Positions 44,286-56,200 of a stretch of DNA of 64,000 bases are shown here, piece after piece. Made by a program: the position numbers and the translations under genes. Position 1 is the stretch's first letter. Every line of letters begins with the position of its first letter. Below the pieces are notes generated by a model that did not search any database, was not told the DNA's origin, and saw only the letters and a list, made by a program, of their open reading frames with translations. This DNA comes from Thinopyrum elongatum (taxonomy: Eukaryota > Streptophyta > Magnoliopsida > Poales > Poaceae), in assembly GCA_011799875.1 (NCBI GenBank), contig CM022299.1, positions 216,565,018 through 216,629,017 on the forward strand. The letters are read 5' to 3'.

Positions 44286-47200
44286 ATGGCCGCGGACCCT
44301 GCCGCGGACTCCGTGGCGGCGGCGATCTCCGCTGCGATGGACTGGCGATCCTCTCCCGACGCCCGTAACGCCGCCTTCGCCTATCTCGAATCGGTCCGTG
44401 CTTAGCTCCATCCTCCTCATAATCCCCGTTCTTATTGGTGCTTCTGTGTCTGTACTGACGTTGGTGGTGCTGCCGTCGTGTCGTTACCCGGGCAGTTAAG
44501 ATTTTGAAGTTTCCTATTTTGAGCTGCTTCGAATGTTATGTTTTCGACAGAAACGCTGATGCAGCCGTGCGGCTCTGTTCTGCACGTATTTGGCAGGACA
44601 AGGCCAATGCTCTGATCAAATAGTTGAATTCCCTACCATTTCTATGCACATTTCTTCTGTTATACTACGGAAAAACTTGTAGTGGTCCATTGCTTATCTT
44701 CTGTAACTCTCCCTCCGTCCCAATGTATGACTTGATACATCCGTATCTAGACTAATCTAAGACAAGAATTTTGGGACGGAGGGAGTACTAAGAAAAAACT
44801 TATACTGTAGTGCTCCATTGCTAAAGATGTAATGCTGTTGGGGGCCAATGGCATGACAGTGAGACTTGCCAATTGCAGGTCAAAAGTGGAGATGTCCGAG
44901 CGTTAGCGAGCACATCTTTTCTATTGGTCCGGAAGCACCAGGCTTCAGAGATCCGACTGCATGGGTTTAAAATGTTGCAGGTGAACTCTGCATCTTATAA
45001 ATTGTGATCTTAGTGATTGATCTTGTCCTGATTGCTTTAGAAACCCAAACTATTCGACCAGTAAACTACATAAAGATACTCAAACAGTTGAACTTAAGAT
45101 TGTTCTTTTTTTGCTTCTAGCCTTACAAAAATCATGCACTGCTCATCAGTCAGCATGCACTTCTACGTAACGGGGGCAGTTGCATGCATATTGCAGAAGT
45201 TAGAAATGGATTATATGCAGACTTGGAAAACACACATTAATATACCATAGAAACATGTTAATCTATTAAAAAGTTGTAAACCCTTTCTATCTAAATTAGT
45301 CTAGCGTATGTGAGTAGATTTGTTGCAAGTGATTGATGTGGTATGTGTAAGAGGAATAGTGTGGTGCAGATTTGTCTAAGTGACTACTGATCTCATATAA
45401 TGCTGACAAGGCAAAATAGGAAAATATCTGCACAGTTTGTCATGAAACCAAAGAACTATCTTGAAAATGTAGAATAATGGAATACCATTCTTGGGTACAA
45501 GAAGTTGTGCGTAAAATATTTAAACGCAGGACTACCTTAAGTTTAAATGTGAATTCCCTTTGATGTTTTCTGTTGGTGTGCTGTAAACACCTGGTTCGGT
45601 AAATATTTAATTGGTAACAGTTTTTAGTGGCAAATATTTAAATGTTTGCACAATGAGGTATGGCTAAATTCATAGCTGGCCAAACGGGCCGGGCTAACCA
45701 GGCCAGCCCGTGAGCACGTCGGCACGGCCAGCCATGGGCCAGGCACGGTACGGGCTAAACGGGCCGTGCCTGGGCCTGGAGCCTGGGCACACGGGCCGGC
45801 ATGGCACGACCCGTTTATTTTTTTATATATAATTTTCAGATTTCTTATATATATGTATTCCTAAAATACAGCCCAATAGACCTAAAAATCAGCCCAACAG
45901 GCTGAAAATGTGCAGCCCAGCGTGCTAAACGGGCCAACGTGCCGGCCTGTTTACTTACTAGGCCATGCCTGGGCCTGGAGGCGCAGCACGTGGGCCGGCA
46001 CGGCACGGCCCGTATAATAATCGTGTCCTGGCGGGCCATGCCGGGCCAGGCACGATTACGATGGGCCGGGCCGGGCCGTGCCGTGCCGGCCCGTTTAGCC
46101 AGGTCTGGCTAAATTGGTGAATTTATCACTGTAGTGCAATAATTTGGAAATGGTGTTGCTTTGAGTGTGTTCTGTTCTGATAGTCAAAATAACCAAGTGA
46201 AAAAAACAACGTAACATTTGACGTTTTAAGAATCGGTGTTCTGTTAGTGTGTACGCTGCCTTAGAAGCTGTGTATTGATTTGAGACATCAGAATTCTTTG
46301 ATTAATAATCAAGGAAATAACTTGACTCAATAGTTTACTTCCAGATATTATTTTATATTTCTGTGCTTGCTGGCATGCATCGTAACTAATGTTCAGGATA
46401 TCGGTAACTGGTACCATATCGGTTGGGTGCTGAGTAGGGATTAATCGGCGAATTGGCCATTTAACTGAATTTATCGGTAACCCATTTATTGGGAGGTTAA
46501 CTAGGGCCATACCTATATATCCTAGGCTATATAGCAACATGCAGTGTACTAAGTGTCTAGATATGCAATCCTAGGCCACATAGCAACAAGGAAAATTGTT
46601 GCCTTGATGTTCTGATCAAGAACGGCAGGGAGGGAACACGTTACCTATTATTTGAAGTTAGCCGCCATGGTGAAATTCGTAGACACGCTGCTCTTAGGAA
46701 GCAGTGCTCAAGCATCTCGGTTCGAATCCGAGTGGTGGCATTCTCAGGCCAGTTTTGGGCTAAAAAAATGCCTAGCAGTTAATTGGCCCAGCCGATAAGT
46801 CGGCCTGACAGCTTATAGATCGGCTTGTCAGACAAATTAACTGGACCTAACAGTTGATGGCTCGAATAGCACGTTCTCGTATCGGGAGGGGTCCGAATAG
46901 CAGTTAACTGACCGATATTTGGAACAGTGATCATAACATCTCTTCTATGAAGGCAAATCACAGTCCTCCTACTAGGCTATTAGTTCCATGCGAAATCTGG
47001 TGTGTAGCAACAGTTGGATTTTAGGTGGTGAATGAATGTTTTGACGTTCGTCCCGTCAAATAGTTAATTTCTTCTATGCATGTTGGATTTTTGGTGGTGA
47101 ATGTTTGGATCTTAGGTGTGTAGTAACAGTGTAACACTTGGATTTTAGGTGTGTACTCCCTCCGTCCGGGTTTATGAGTCCCCTCTTATTTTCGGCTAAA

Positions 47201-50200
47201 GTTTGACCTATAAATTTGACTAATAAAATGTAAAATATATGTCACAAAAATTATACCGTCTGAAAGCTCTTTCAAATACAAATCCAACAATGCACTTTTT
47301 GTAGATTATACTTTATATATTTTATTAGTTATGTAGATGGTCAAAGTCTCTGTCAAAATACGAGGGGGACCAATAAACCCGGATGGAGGTAGTAACACTT
47401 GTATACATGTTGGTGTCTACAGTTAATTCCTTCTCTTCTCTTTTGTGTGTGTGCGCACACGAGCCACAAGGAAGGTCATAGCTACTCATCCCTATTGGTG
47501 CCTTGCTTTAGATTATTGATGAGGCAACTTTTAACAGAAACCATGCCAGGTCAAATGTGAATGCTAACCATGTATTTATTGGTGAGTGTGATATGGTCTA
47601 GGAGAGTGAGGTAACCAGAAACTGTGTGCCTAGCCCTATATAATTTTATAATCCAGTTACAGTGGCCCTAAATGATATTTTTTTATGTAGCTGAAAGCTC
47701 AAACTAGGGAAAATTTTCAGCCTGGGGCTTTTCTAGGATAATGAACTGGTATATGTTGCCCAGTAGAGATTTATATCTATCTAAAATATGAACGTCATTT
47801 TTTTTCCTGCACATGCATATGTGCTCACAGCACATATGTTGCATCTGTGGGGCATGGCAACAAGCTGTTGTCCCAACTCACAACATTATCTTATCTTAGT
47901 TATGGTGTCAGGCTAGGAGCTTTTTGTAGAGGAAAACCACGTGTATGATCAACTTAATGATACAAAGTAATTATTACTCTAAATATGACTCAAACAGGCC
48001 AACTACAACTATTGCCTGACCTCATCAGTCATTTCCATTGCAATGATTGAATTAGGGACAGTTTCCACTGCAGTTTTTTTTTTACATAGGAAGCTGTTTG
48101 TCTCTTGCCGCTATCCTTGTCTGATGGTTATCTTGTTGATGTATACAGCACTTGGTGAGATTGAGATGGGAGGAACTCAGTGTTGCAGAACGAAATGAAT
48201 TTGCTAACTTGACCATCAATTTGTTGTCAGAGGTTATTGGTCCTCATGAGGAGTGGGCTTTGAAGAGTCAAACAGCTGCATTAGTAGCAGAGGTTTTTCA
48301 TGTGTTCTTTTCTCTTCTACCTTTGTTGTACTTCAGTTACTATATCTTAGCAATTATCTTATCTCTGTAGGTAGTTAGAAGAGAGGGGGTTACTTTGTTA
48401 AATACATTACTTCCCTCTATTGTTTCTCTGTCTAACACTGGCCCTGTTGAGGTATGTTTCTCACAGTACTGCAGCAAAAGATTTGTGCTTTGATCACCCC
48501 ATTTTGGATCTTGTAACTGTATTGTCTATAACTGGTAGGCTGAGCTAGGTTCTATGATTCTAAGGTGGCTTCCAGAGGATATCACTGTTCACAATGAGGA
48601 TTTAGAAGGTCAGTTTTGTTTTTTGTAGTTTCTCTGCCGTCATTGTTTGAAACATGTTCATTTTACTTATTATAAATTGCCACTTACATTCAACAGGTGA
48701 TAAACGTCGAGCACTGTTGCGTGGCCTTACCGAGGCACTGCCACAAATTCTACCTCTGTTATATTCTGTAAGTTTGTGTTCACTTTGTCTAGCAAATTTG
48801 GGGAACCATGTTACAGGACATGCTAACTTAAGAATCTTCTGATATCTCTTCTGTAGCTAGTTGAGAAACATTTTGTAGCCGCTTTAAGCGAGCACACGAA
48901 GCAGCAAATGGAGTTGGCTAAACATCATGTAGGGACAGTAACAGCTGTTCTAAATGCTATCAATGCATACGCTGAATGGGCTCCTGTAACAGATCTTGCC
49001 AAATATGGTTTAATTCATGGGTCTGTTGGCTTGAATATCTGATTCTCAAGGTTTCACTACGTTCTATCTCATTTATCTCAATTGCCTTCCTATTTTGCAG
49101 ATGTGGGTCCTTGCTTTCTTACAGTGATTTTCGCCTCCTTGCCTGCGAGTTCTTTAAAATAGTTTGTCAGAGGTATAGTAACACTGATGCATTCATAACT
49201 AAAAGCTCGTTCTATGGGTGCCTTTTCTGACATGTTCTTTGCTTGTGCAATGCAACCTAGCTCAGAAAACGACCTGCAGATGTCGCAGTTTGCGAGTATG
49301 ATGCAGCAATGAGCAACATTTTCCAGGTGTTGATGAGCATCTCCCAAGAATTTTTAACCAAATCTAGGATGCAGCCCATTGCTATTGATGAAAGTGAATA
49401 TGAGTTTGGAGTTTGTATTTGCGAGACAGTAGTTGCTCTAGGTTCTTCTAACATGCAGTGCATACTGGTTGATGGAGCTAGAACTTCGCACTTCCTACAA
49501 CAGGTGAGCATTTCCAAATGCACCTCTCCAAATGATTAGTTCTGCGTAGCATCTTACCTTCTAATTTTGTCCAAGTGCTAGCTGACTTGTCACCAGATGA
49601 CTAGTTGGATATTGTATTGAGTTTGTGCATGTCTTCAATACTCATCAACACGAAGATCTCTACATGTTACCAGTTGGTTCTCGCTGTTCACTTTCTTGTG
49701 TTTAATTTGTTTTTGTTCCAAACAGATGCTGGAATATTACCAACATTACAGGATTGCACTCCATTTCCAATCTTTGTTGTTTTGGCTGGTATGCACCTTG
49801 TCTCTTGTGTAGTTCAAAGTTCAAACGCGTGCCAGGTTGTTCTTTAACTCTGAAGAAGTTAACACAAAATTTATGTAGGTGGCATTGAGGGAACCATCGA
49901 AAGCTAAGTCTGTTGCTCGTGTTTCTGGTGATACCTCTCCTGCTGGAAATTTGGGTTCTGTTGGTGTCAGTTCAACTGAAAAGGAGAAAAAAGGGGTGTC
50001 ATTATTTATTACCGATGAAATATACAGTACACTATTGGACGTTTCTTTCAAAAGAATGCTTAAGAAAAGTGTGAATTCATCTTCAAGTCTGTTAGAACTA
50101 TGGAATGAAGAGCTTGAAGGGAAGAGTGACTTCAGCAACTATCGTACCAAATTGGTATGTCTTGTTTTTTCTTGGCATCTATATGGCCCTTGCCCCTTGC

Positions 50201-53200
50201 CGTCAACGATTTTCTGTATTTGCCTTCGCCGTATTTGTTCAGACAATTAGTGAAAATCAGATAAAACTTTTCTGTGTCAAATGTTAGTATAACTGTCTAC
50301 TGAAACACATTCACCTGGTTTACATTTATGTATGTCCATTAACCTCAGTGAAGGAGATTGTGGAGTCCACGGCATCACCGCCAGTCGATACGCCTGCGAT
50401 CGTAACATCTATCCTCTGGGTAGAGGATGTCATGGCCTCATGGGTGTCCAGTACTGTTGCTCGCACGTCGATTTTTCCTCTTCTTCTCCACCTGCCATTC
50501 TCTCCCTCTACCCGCTCAACCACTGGCTCGTCTGCCACCATATTGCCGCCACCAGCCAAGCCATGGCACACCACCTTCCTGTTTCCTTTATCTGATTTCT
50601 TTCCAAACCCTAGATGAAACTCATGCTCGACTGTCGCGGAACTGCCTTGCTTCTTACCTGGTGCCGTTAATGCCCCCTTGCTCTGTTGCGCTGTGGTATC
50701 GCGTTTCAATATATGCTCCCGTGCTTGTAACATCAATGTCCGCACATGACTTCAGTCCTCTGGGTAGAGGATGCTATGGCCTTGTGGATGTCCAGTACTG
50801 TTGCTCGCACGTTGTGTTTTCCTCTTCTTCTCGACCTGTCATATCCTCCTACTTGCTCAACCGCTGGCTCGTCTGCCACCATGTTTCCACGGCGCACCCC
50901 CTTTCCTGTTTCCTTTATCTTGTTTCTTTCCTAACCCTAGACGCAGCTGCCTTGCTTCTTCTCTGGTGCTGTTAATGGCCCCTACATATGCCTCCTTTTG
51001 ATCTGTTGCACCATAATTTTTGACCTCTGCCCTTTTGTGGGCTATTCGAAGCTAAAAAAAATTACCAGATGAAACCAAAGTTTTCTGTTTGAGAGCTGAA
51101 TTTTGAATTGAAAATTCCGTAACCTAAAAGTCGTTATTTTAGTTAAATGCTGAATTACCGCAATTTATAGTTGACTTGCTTGAGTTCAAAGTCAAACTTT
51201 TATCTGGATGAAATCAATTCCTTTTTCCTTTAAGTTAAAAGTGCAGAATTTCCACAGTTGCAAATTGATCTGTTTATTTTGAATGAGCAAATTTCTTCCA
51301 TGTTAAAGGTGGAGCTCAGGAATCAAAAATTGTTTTTTCATAAAATGAATGATGGGTGGCGTGGTAGTATCTTCTCATCGAGACACAACAGAAGATCATG
51401 GGTAAAAAGACATGGTTATTAATTGTTATCAGCTATACCTTGTACATATGCCAAGGCAAGGAATACTAGTTGTAATCATTTACCTTCGAGCATATCATAT
51501 TCATTTGCCTACTGCCTTGTTATCGTTTTTCATCCTTTCAGCTTAGCCTTGTAATTTGTGGTAACAGCAATATATTTGCCACAAGTCTACTTACTGTATG
51601 TTCTGATAAAACCTGCATATGATGCTTTTTACTAAACAAGTATTTTGATTCTTCCTGCAGCTGGATCTCATAAGAGTTATTGCTTCTCAAAGGCCTGTTA
51701 TTGCTGCAGCAAACATTGTACAGAGAATAAATGTTGTTTCTGGAGATGCTAATCAAACAACAAAATCCCCCCAGGTCGAATACCTGCATACATTTACCAT
51801 TTCAACTCAATGATTTGTCTTTTGCCACTTCATCTCAAAGAAAGTAACCTTCTACTTCATGTTTTTATCTAATTATCTGTTTCAGGATCTTGACGCTATG
51901 GTAGGTGCCCAACTGGGGCTTGAAACAGTTGTTAGTGCCATATTTGATGGCTCAGGTGATTATGCAAAGGCTGACCATGAGGCAAAATTCCAAATTCACA
52001 GGACTTTTGAAGGTTTGATCTGTGTTTTATGGTTGATTTATTGTTGGTTCTACAGCGCTCTTACTTTCTTCTGCTTGTGAACCAGGCTTACTTCAGCAGC
52101 TTCTTTCTTTGAAGTGGACAGAACCTAGCCTCATAGTTATTCATGGTCATTATTTGGATTCTCTGGGTCTATACTTAAGACATTATCCAGATGTAGTTGC
52201 TAGTGTTGTGAAAAAGCTTTTTGAACTATTGACATCTCTCCCGATTACAATTCAGGTACTTTGTCATTTTCGTCGTGGCAGTGAAATAAAATGAACTACC
52301 CTGATGTTATTCGGTGAGGATGTTATGCTGGATGTAAATCCTTCACCCAGTTCAATCCTAATATGCTGATGCTATATTGAGCTCAACAATTATCTCCACG
52401 TGCAACCATTTCATGCATTTTATCTCCCTTCTGTTGTTCACTCTATTTAAATTGTTTTGGTACAATTCTATGTTCTAATTCCAGTTTTGTGTCATTTGTT
52501 GTAGCAACAGGGTCCATCAAATAATTCCCGGCAAGCTAGGTTACAGATTTGCTCATCATTCATTCGCATATCAAGAGCTGCTGATAAAGCACTTCTGCCT
52601 CATATGAAGGTTAGGCTCTGTTCACAATTGATTTCTATTACTCCTTCCGTTCGAAATTAATTGAAGTTGTACTTTTGTCATAAGTCAAACTTATTTATGT
52701 CTGACCAAGCCTATAGAAAAATATATCAACATATAGCATATAGAACATTCATTAGATTCTTTAGCGTCCTTGCCGTGGTTACCCAGCGGATCAGGGACTA
52801 GGGGAAGGATTTGAACCTGGGGAAGAACAGAGAAGAGAGACGAGGCAATGATTCTCATTTGTCATTTCATTAGGTACTGTGGTAGGAGCTAGGGTTCTAC
52901 CGGGTCTAGGTTGGAGGTTGTAGGGGAAGGAGGGAGTTGGACGCGGGCGAGCATGCGGCCGCCGGCGGCTGGGCGCCGTCGTGCGCGTGGAGGAGGCGGC
53001 GGTAGTGACAGGAGGCGGCTAGGGTTTAGGGTTTCCGGCTCCTCTGGGAGCCGGGCAATAGAATTGTCTTATTGCTTAATCTCCAAAAGAGTCTTACAGC
53101 TTGTTTATATAACCACGATGCTAATAAAAATAAGATAACTTGTGGGCTAAGCCCCTAACTAAACCTGCCCGGTGGGCCTCCTACGGGTATAAGTTACCCC

Positions 53201-56200
53201 GGTCATAACATCTCTCCCCGCCTGCGCAAACAACTCGTCCTCGAGCTGGAAGTCTGGGTAGTGTTGGCGGAACTCGTCGCGTTGCTCCCAAGTAGCCTCC
53301 TCCTCCGGAAGGCCAGCCCACTGGATCAACAAGTGCCACACCCCGCGACGTAGCTGGGCCTGCAACACCTTCTCCGGTCCTGGAAGGAGGCGCCCGTCGG
53401 AGGTCGGAGGAAGCGCGGGGGTGGCCGCCGGTGGCTCCCCACGGAAGGGCTTCAGCAGCCCCACATGGAAGACGTCGTGGATGCGAGCACCGACCGGAAG
53501 CTGAAGGCGGTAGGCCACCTTCCCGATGCGCTCCAAGACAGCAAAGGGGCCGGCGTAGCGAGGGCCCAGCTTGTGCTTCGCGCGTGGGTCCAGGGACTGC
53601 GTAGAGCGGTGAAGGAGATGCAGCCACACCCAATCGCCCACCGCGAACTCCGCCTCGCGATGGTGGCCGTCGTAGTAGTTCTTGGCCAGCTGCTGGGCCT
53701 GAATGAGGCGTTGCTGGACCTCCGCAAGCATCTGCCGTAGACCACCTCGAATGGCGTGGCCCGCAGGGTTGAGTGATAGGAGGTGTTGTAGCAGTACTCC
53801 GCCCACGCGAGCCAATCCACCCAAGCGCGAGGACGATCACCTGTGACACAACGCAAATACATGGCAATCACCTTGTTGACGACCTCGGATTGGCCGTCTG
53901 TCTGAGGGTGGAAGGCCGTGCTCAGGCGGAGCTTCACGCCCGCCATCCGGAAGAGATCGCGCCAGACATGCCCCGTGAACACCGGGTCCCGATCGCTGAC
54001 GATCGAAGAGGGAAACCCGTGGAGGCGGACGATGCCGTCGAAGAAGGCACGGGCCACGGACGCGGCAGTGTAGGGATGGCCGAGCGCGATGAAGTGAGCA
54101 TACTTGGAGAAGTGGTCGACTACCGTGAGGATGACGGACTTGCCGCCCACCTTGGGAAGGCCCTCGATGAAGTCCATGGAGATATCAGCCCAGACCTGAG
54201 ACGGCACCTCCAAGGGCTGTAGCAGACCAGCCGGCCGAAGTGTCTCCGTCTTGTTACACTGGCACGTCACGCAAGACCGCACCCAGTCCCGGACTAGGGC
54301 CCGATCACCGGGAATGTAGAAGTCGGCGCGGAGACGATGGAGGGTTTTCTGCACATCCTCGTGGCCCGCCGAGTGGGCCAGCAGCAGAACCTGGTGACGG
54401 AGGTCGTCGTGCTCCGGCACGAAGATACGGCGCCCATGCAGGAGCAAGCCGTCTGCTAGGTGCCACGGCTCCTCTAGGTCGCCCGCAGCAAGCCGCTGCT
54501 GAAGAAGCAGAGCGTTCGGTGCGGCCGCAGTGGCCCGACGGATGTCGGCGAAGAGGGCGAAAGAGGGCCCCGAGCGGATGCAGAGCGCCGCCCCCTCGGA
54601 GTCGCCGACGGTGGTGTCGTGGTCGGCGTCCCGGCGAGACAGGGCGTCGGCCACGGTGTTAAGGCGGCCCGGACGATACTCGACGGTGAAGTCGAAGCCA
54701 AAGAGCTTACTGATCCACTGATGCCGCGGCACGGTAGACAGCATCTGGTCCAATAAGAACTTGAGGCTGTAGTGATCCGTGCGAATCCAGAACGGCCGGC
54801 CCCAAAGATAAGGCCGCCAATGGCGCACCGCTTGCACCAAGCCAATGAGCTCCCGCTCATAAGCCGCGAGCTTAAGATGGTGCGCGGCGAAGGGCCTGCT
54901 GAAGAAGGCGAGGGGTCCATCGCCCTGATGGAGGACGGCGCCGAACCCCGCACCGGAGGCGTCGCAGTCCACGACGAACGGGCGGTCGAAGTCAGGCATC
55001 TGAAGAACGGGGCCCGTCGTGAGGGCCCCCTTGAGGGCCTCGAACGCTGCCGTCGCCTCCTCATCCCAGGCAAAGGCGTCGCGACGAAGCAGGCGCGTGA
55101 GTGGAGACGCGATGCGGCCGAACTCCCGGATAAATTTCCGGTAGTACCCCGCGAGGCCCAAGAAGCCGCGAAGAGCCCGCGGTGTCGGCCAGGCCGCGAC
55201 GGCCGCCACCTTCTCGGCGTCCATAGCAACCCCCTCGGCCGAGATGACGTGGCCGAGGTAGGCGACTGAAGGCCTCCCGAACGAGCACTTCGAGCGCTTA
55301 AGATGAAGATGGTGCGCTCGAAGTTCGTTGAAGACGATGGCGACGTGCTGAAGGTGCTCCGCCCACGAGGCGCTGTAGATAAGAATATCATCAAAGAAAA
55401 CGAGCACAAACCGATGCAAGTAGGGGCGGAGGACGTCGTTCATCAAAGCCTGGAAGGTCGCCGGGGCGTTGGAGAGGCCAAAAGGCATCACCAAGAACTC
55501 GAAGTGGCCATGATGAGTCCGAAACGCCGTCTTGGCGACATCATCCGGGTGCATCCGCACCTGGTGGTAGCCTGACCGGAGGTTGAGCTTGGTGAAGAAA
55601 CGTGCCCCATGTAGCTCGTCTAGGAGCTCGTCGACCACCGGAATAGGAAACTTGTCCTTGAGCGTCATGGCGTTAAGGGCGCGGTAGTCGATGTAGAAGC
55701 GCCACGTTCTGTCCGACTTACGAACGAGGAGGACCGGCGCCGAAAACGCCGCCGTGGATATCCGGATGATGCCCAAGGCGAGCATGAGCGCGCATTGCTG
55801 CTCCAGCTCGTCCTTCTGCAGCTGGGGATAGCGGTAGGGCCGCACTGCAACCGGCGCCGTGCCCGGCAGGAGATGAATGCGGTGATCATAACACCCGGGC
55901 TGATGGAAGGCCCTGAGGCTCGTCGAAGAGGTCGCCGTGCTGCTGCAGGAGGTGATCCAACAGTGGGTGCTCGGGCTTGGTGGCGGTCGCGGCCAGCTGG
56001 AGCTGCGGCGTCGCTGGTGAGGCACCCCCAACGCCCTCCCACCGGACGCGGCGGCCCAGACGCCAGAAGGTCATCGTCAGGGCGTCGAAGTCCCAGAGGA
56101 TGTGACCGAGAGTCCGCAAGAAGTCGACGCCGAGGATGAAGTCGAAGCAGCCCAAGTCGATGCCGGCGCACGTGATGAAGTGCTCGTCGCCGACGGTGAT

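Noticed and set aside
48152..48370. Read-through of HASTY exon 3 into the intron as a separate short gene
   Set aside because: The frame continues past a good GT donor at 48293 and loses similarity to exportins there.
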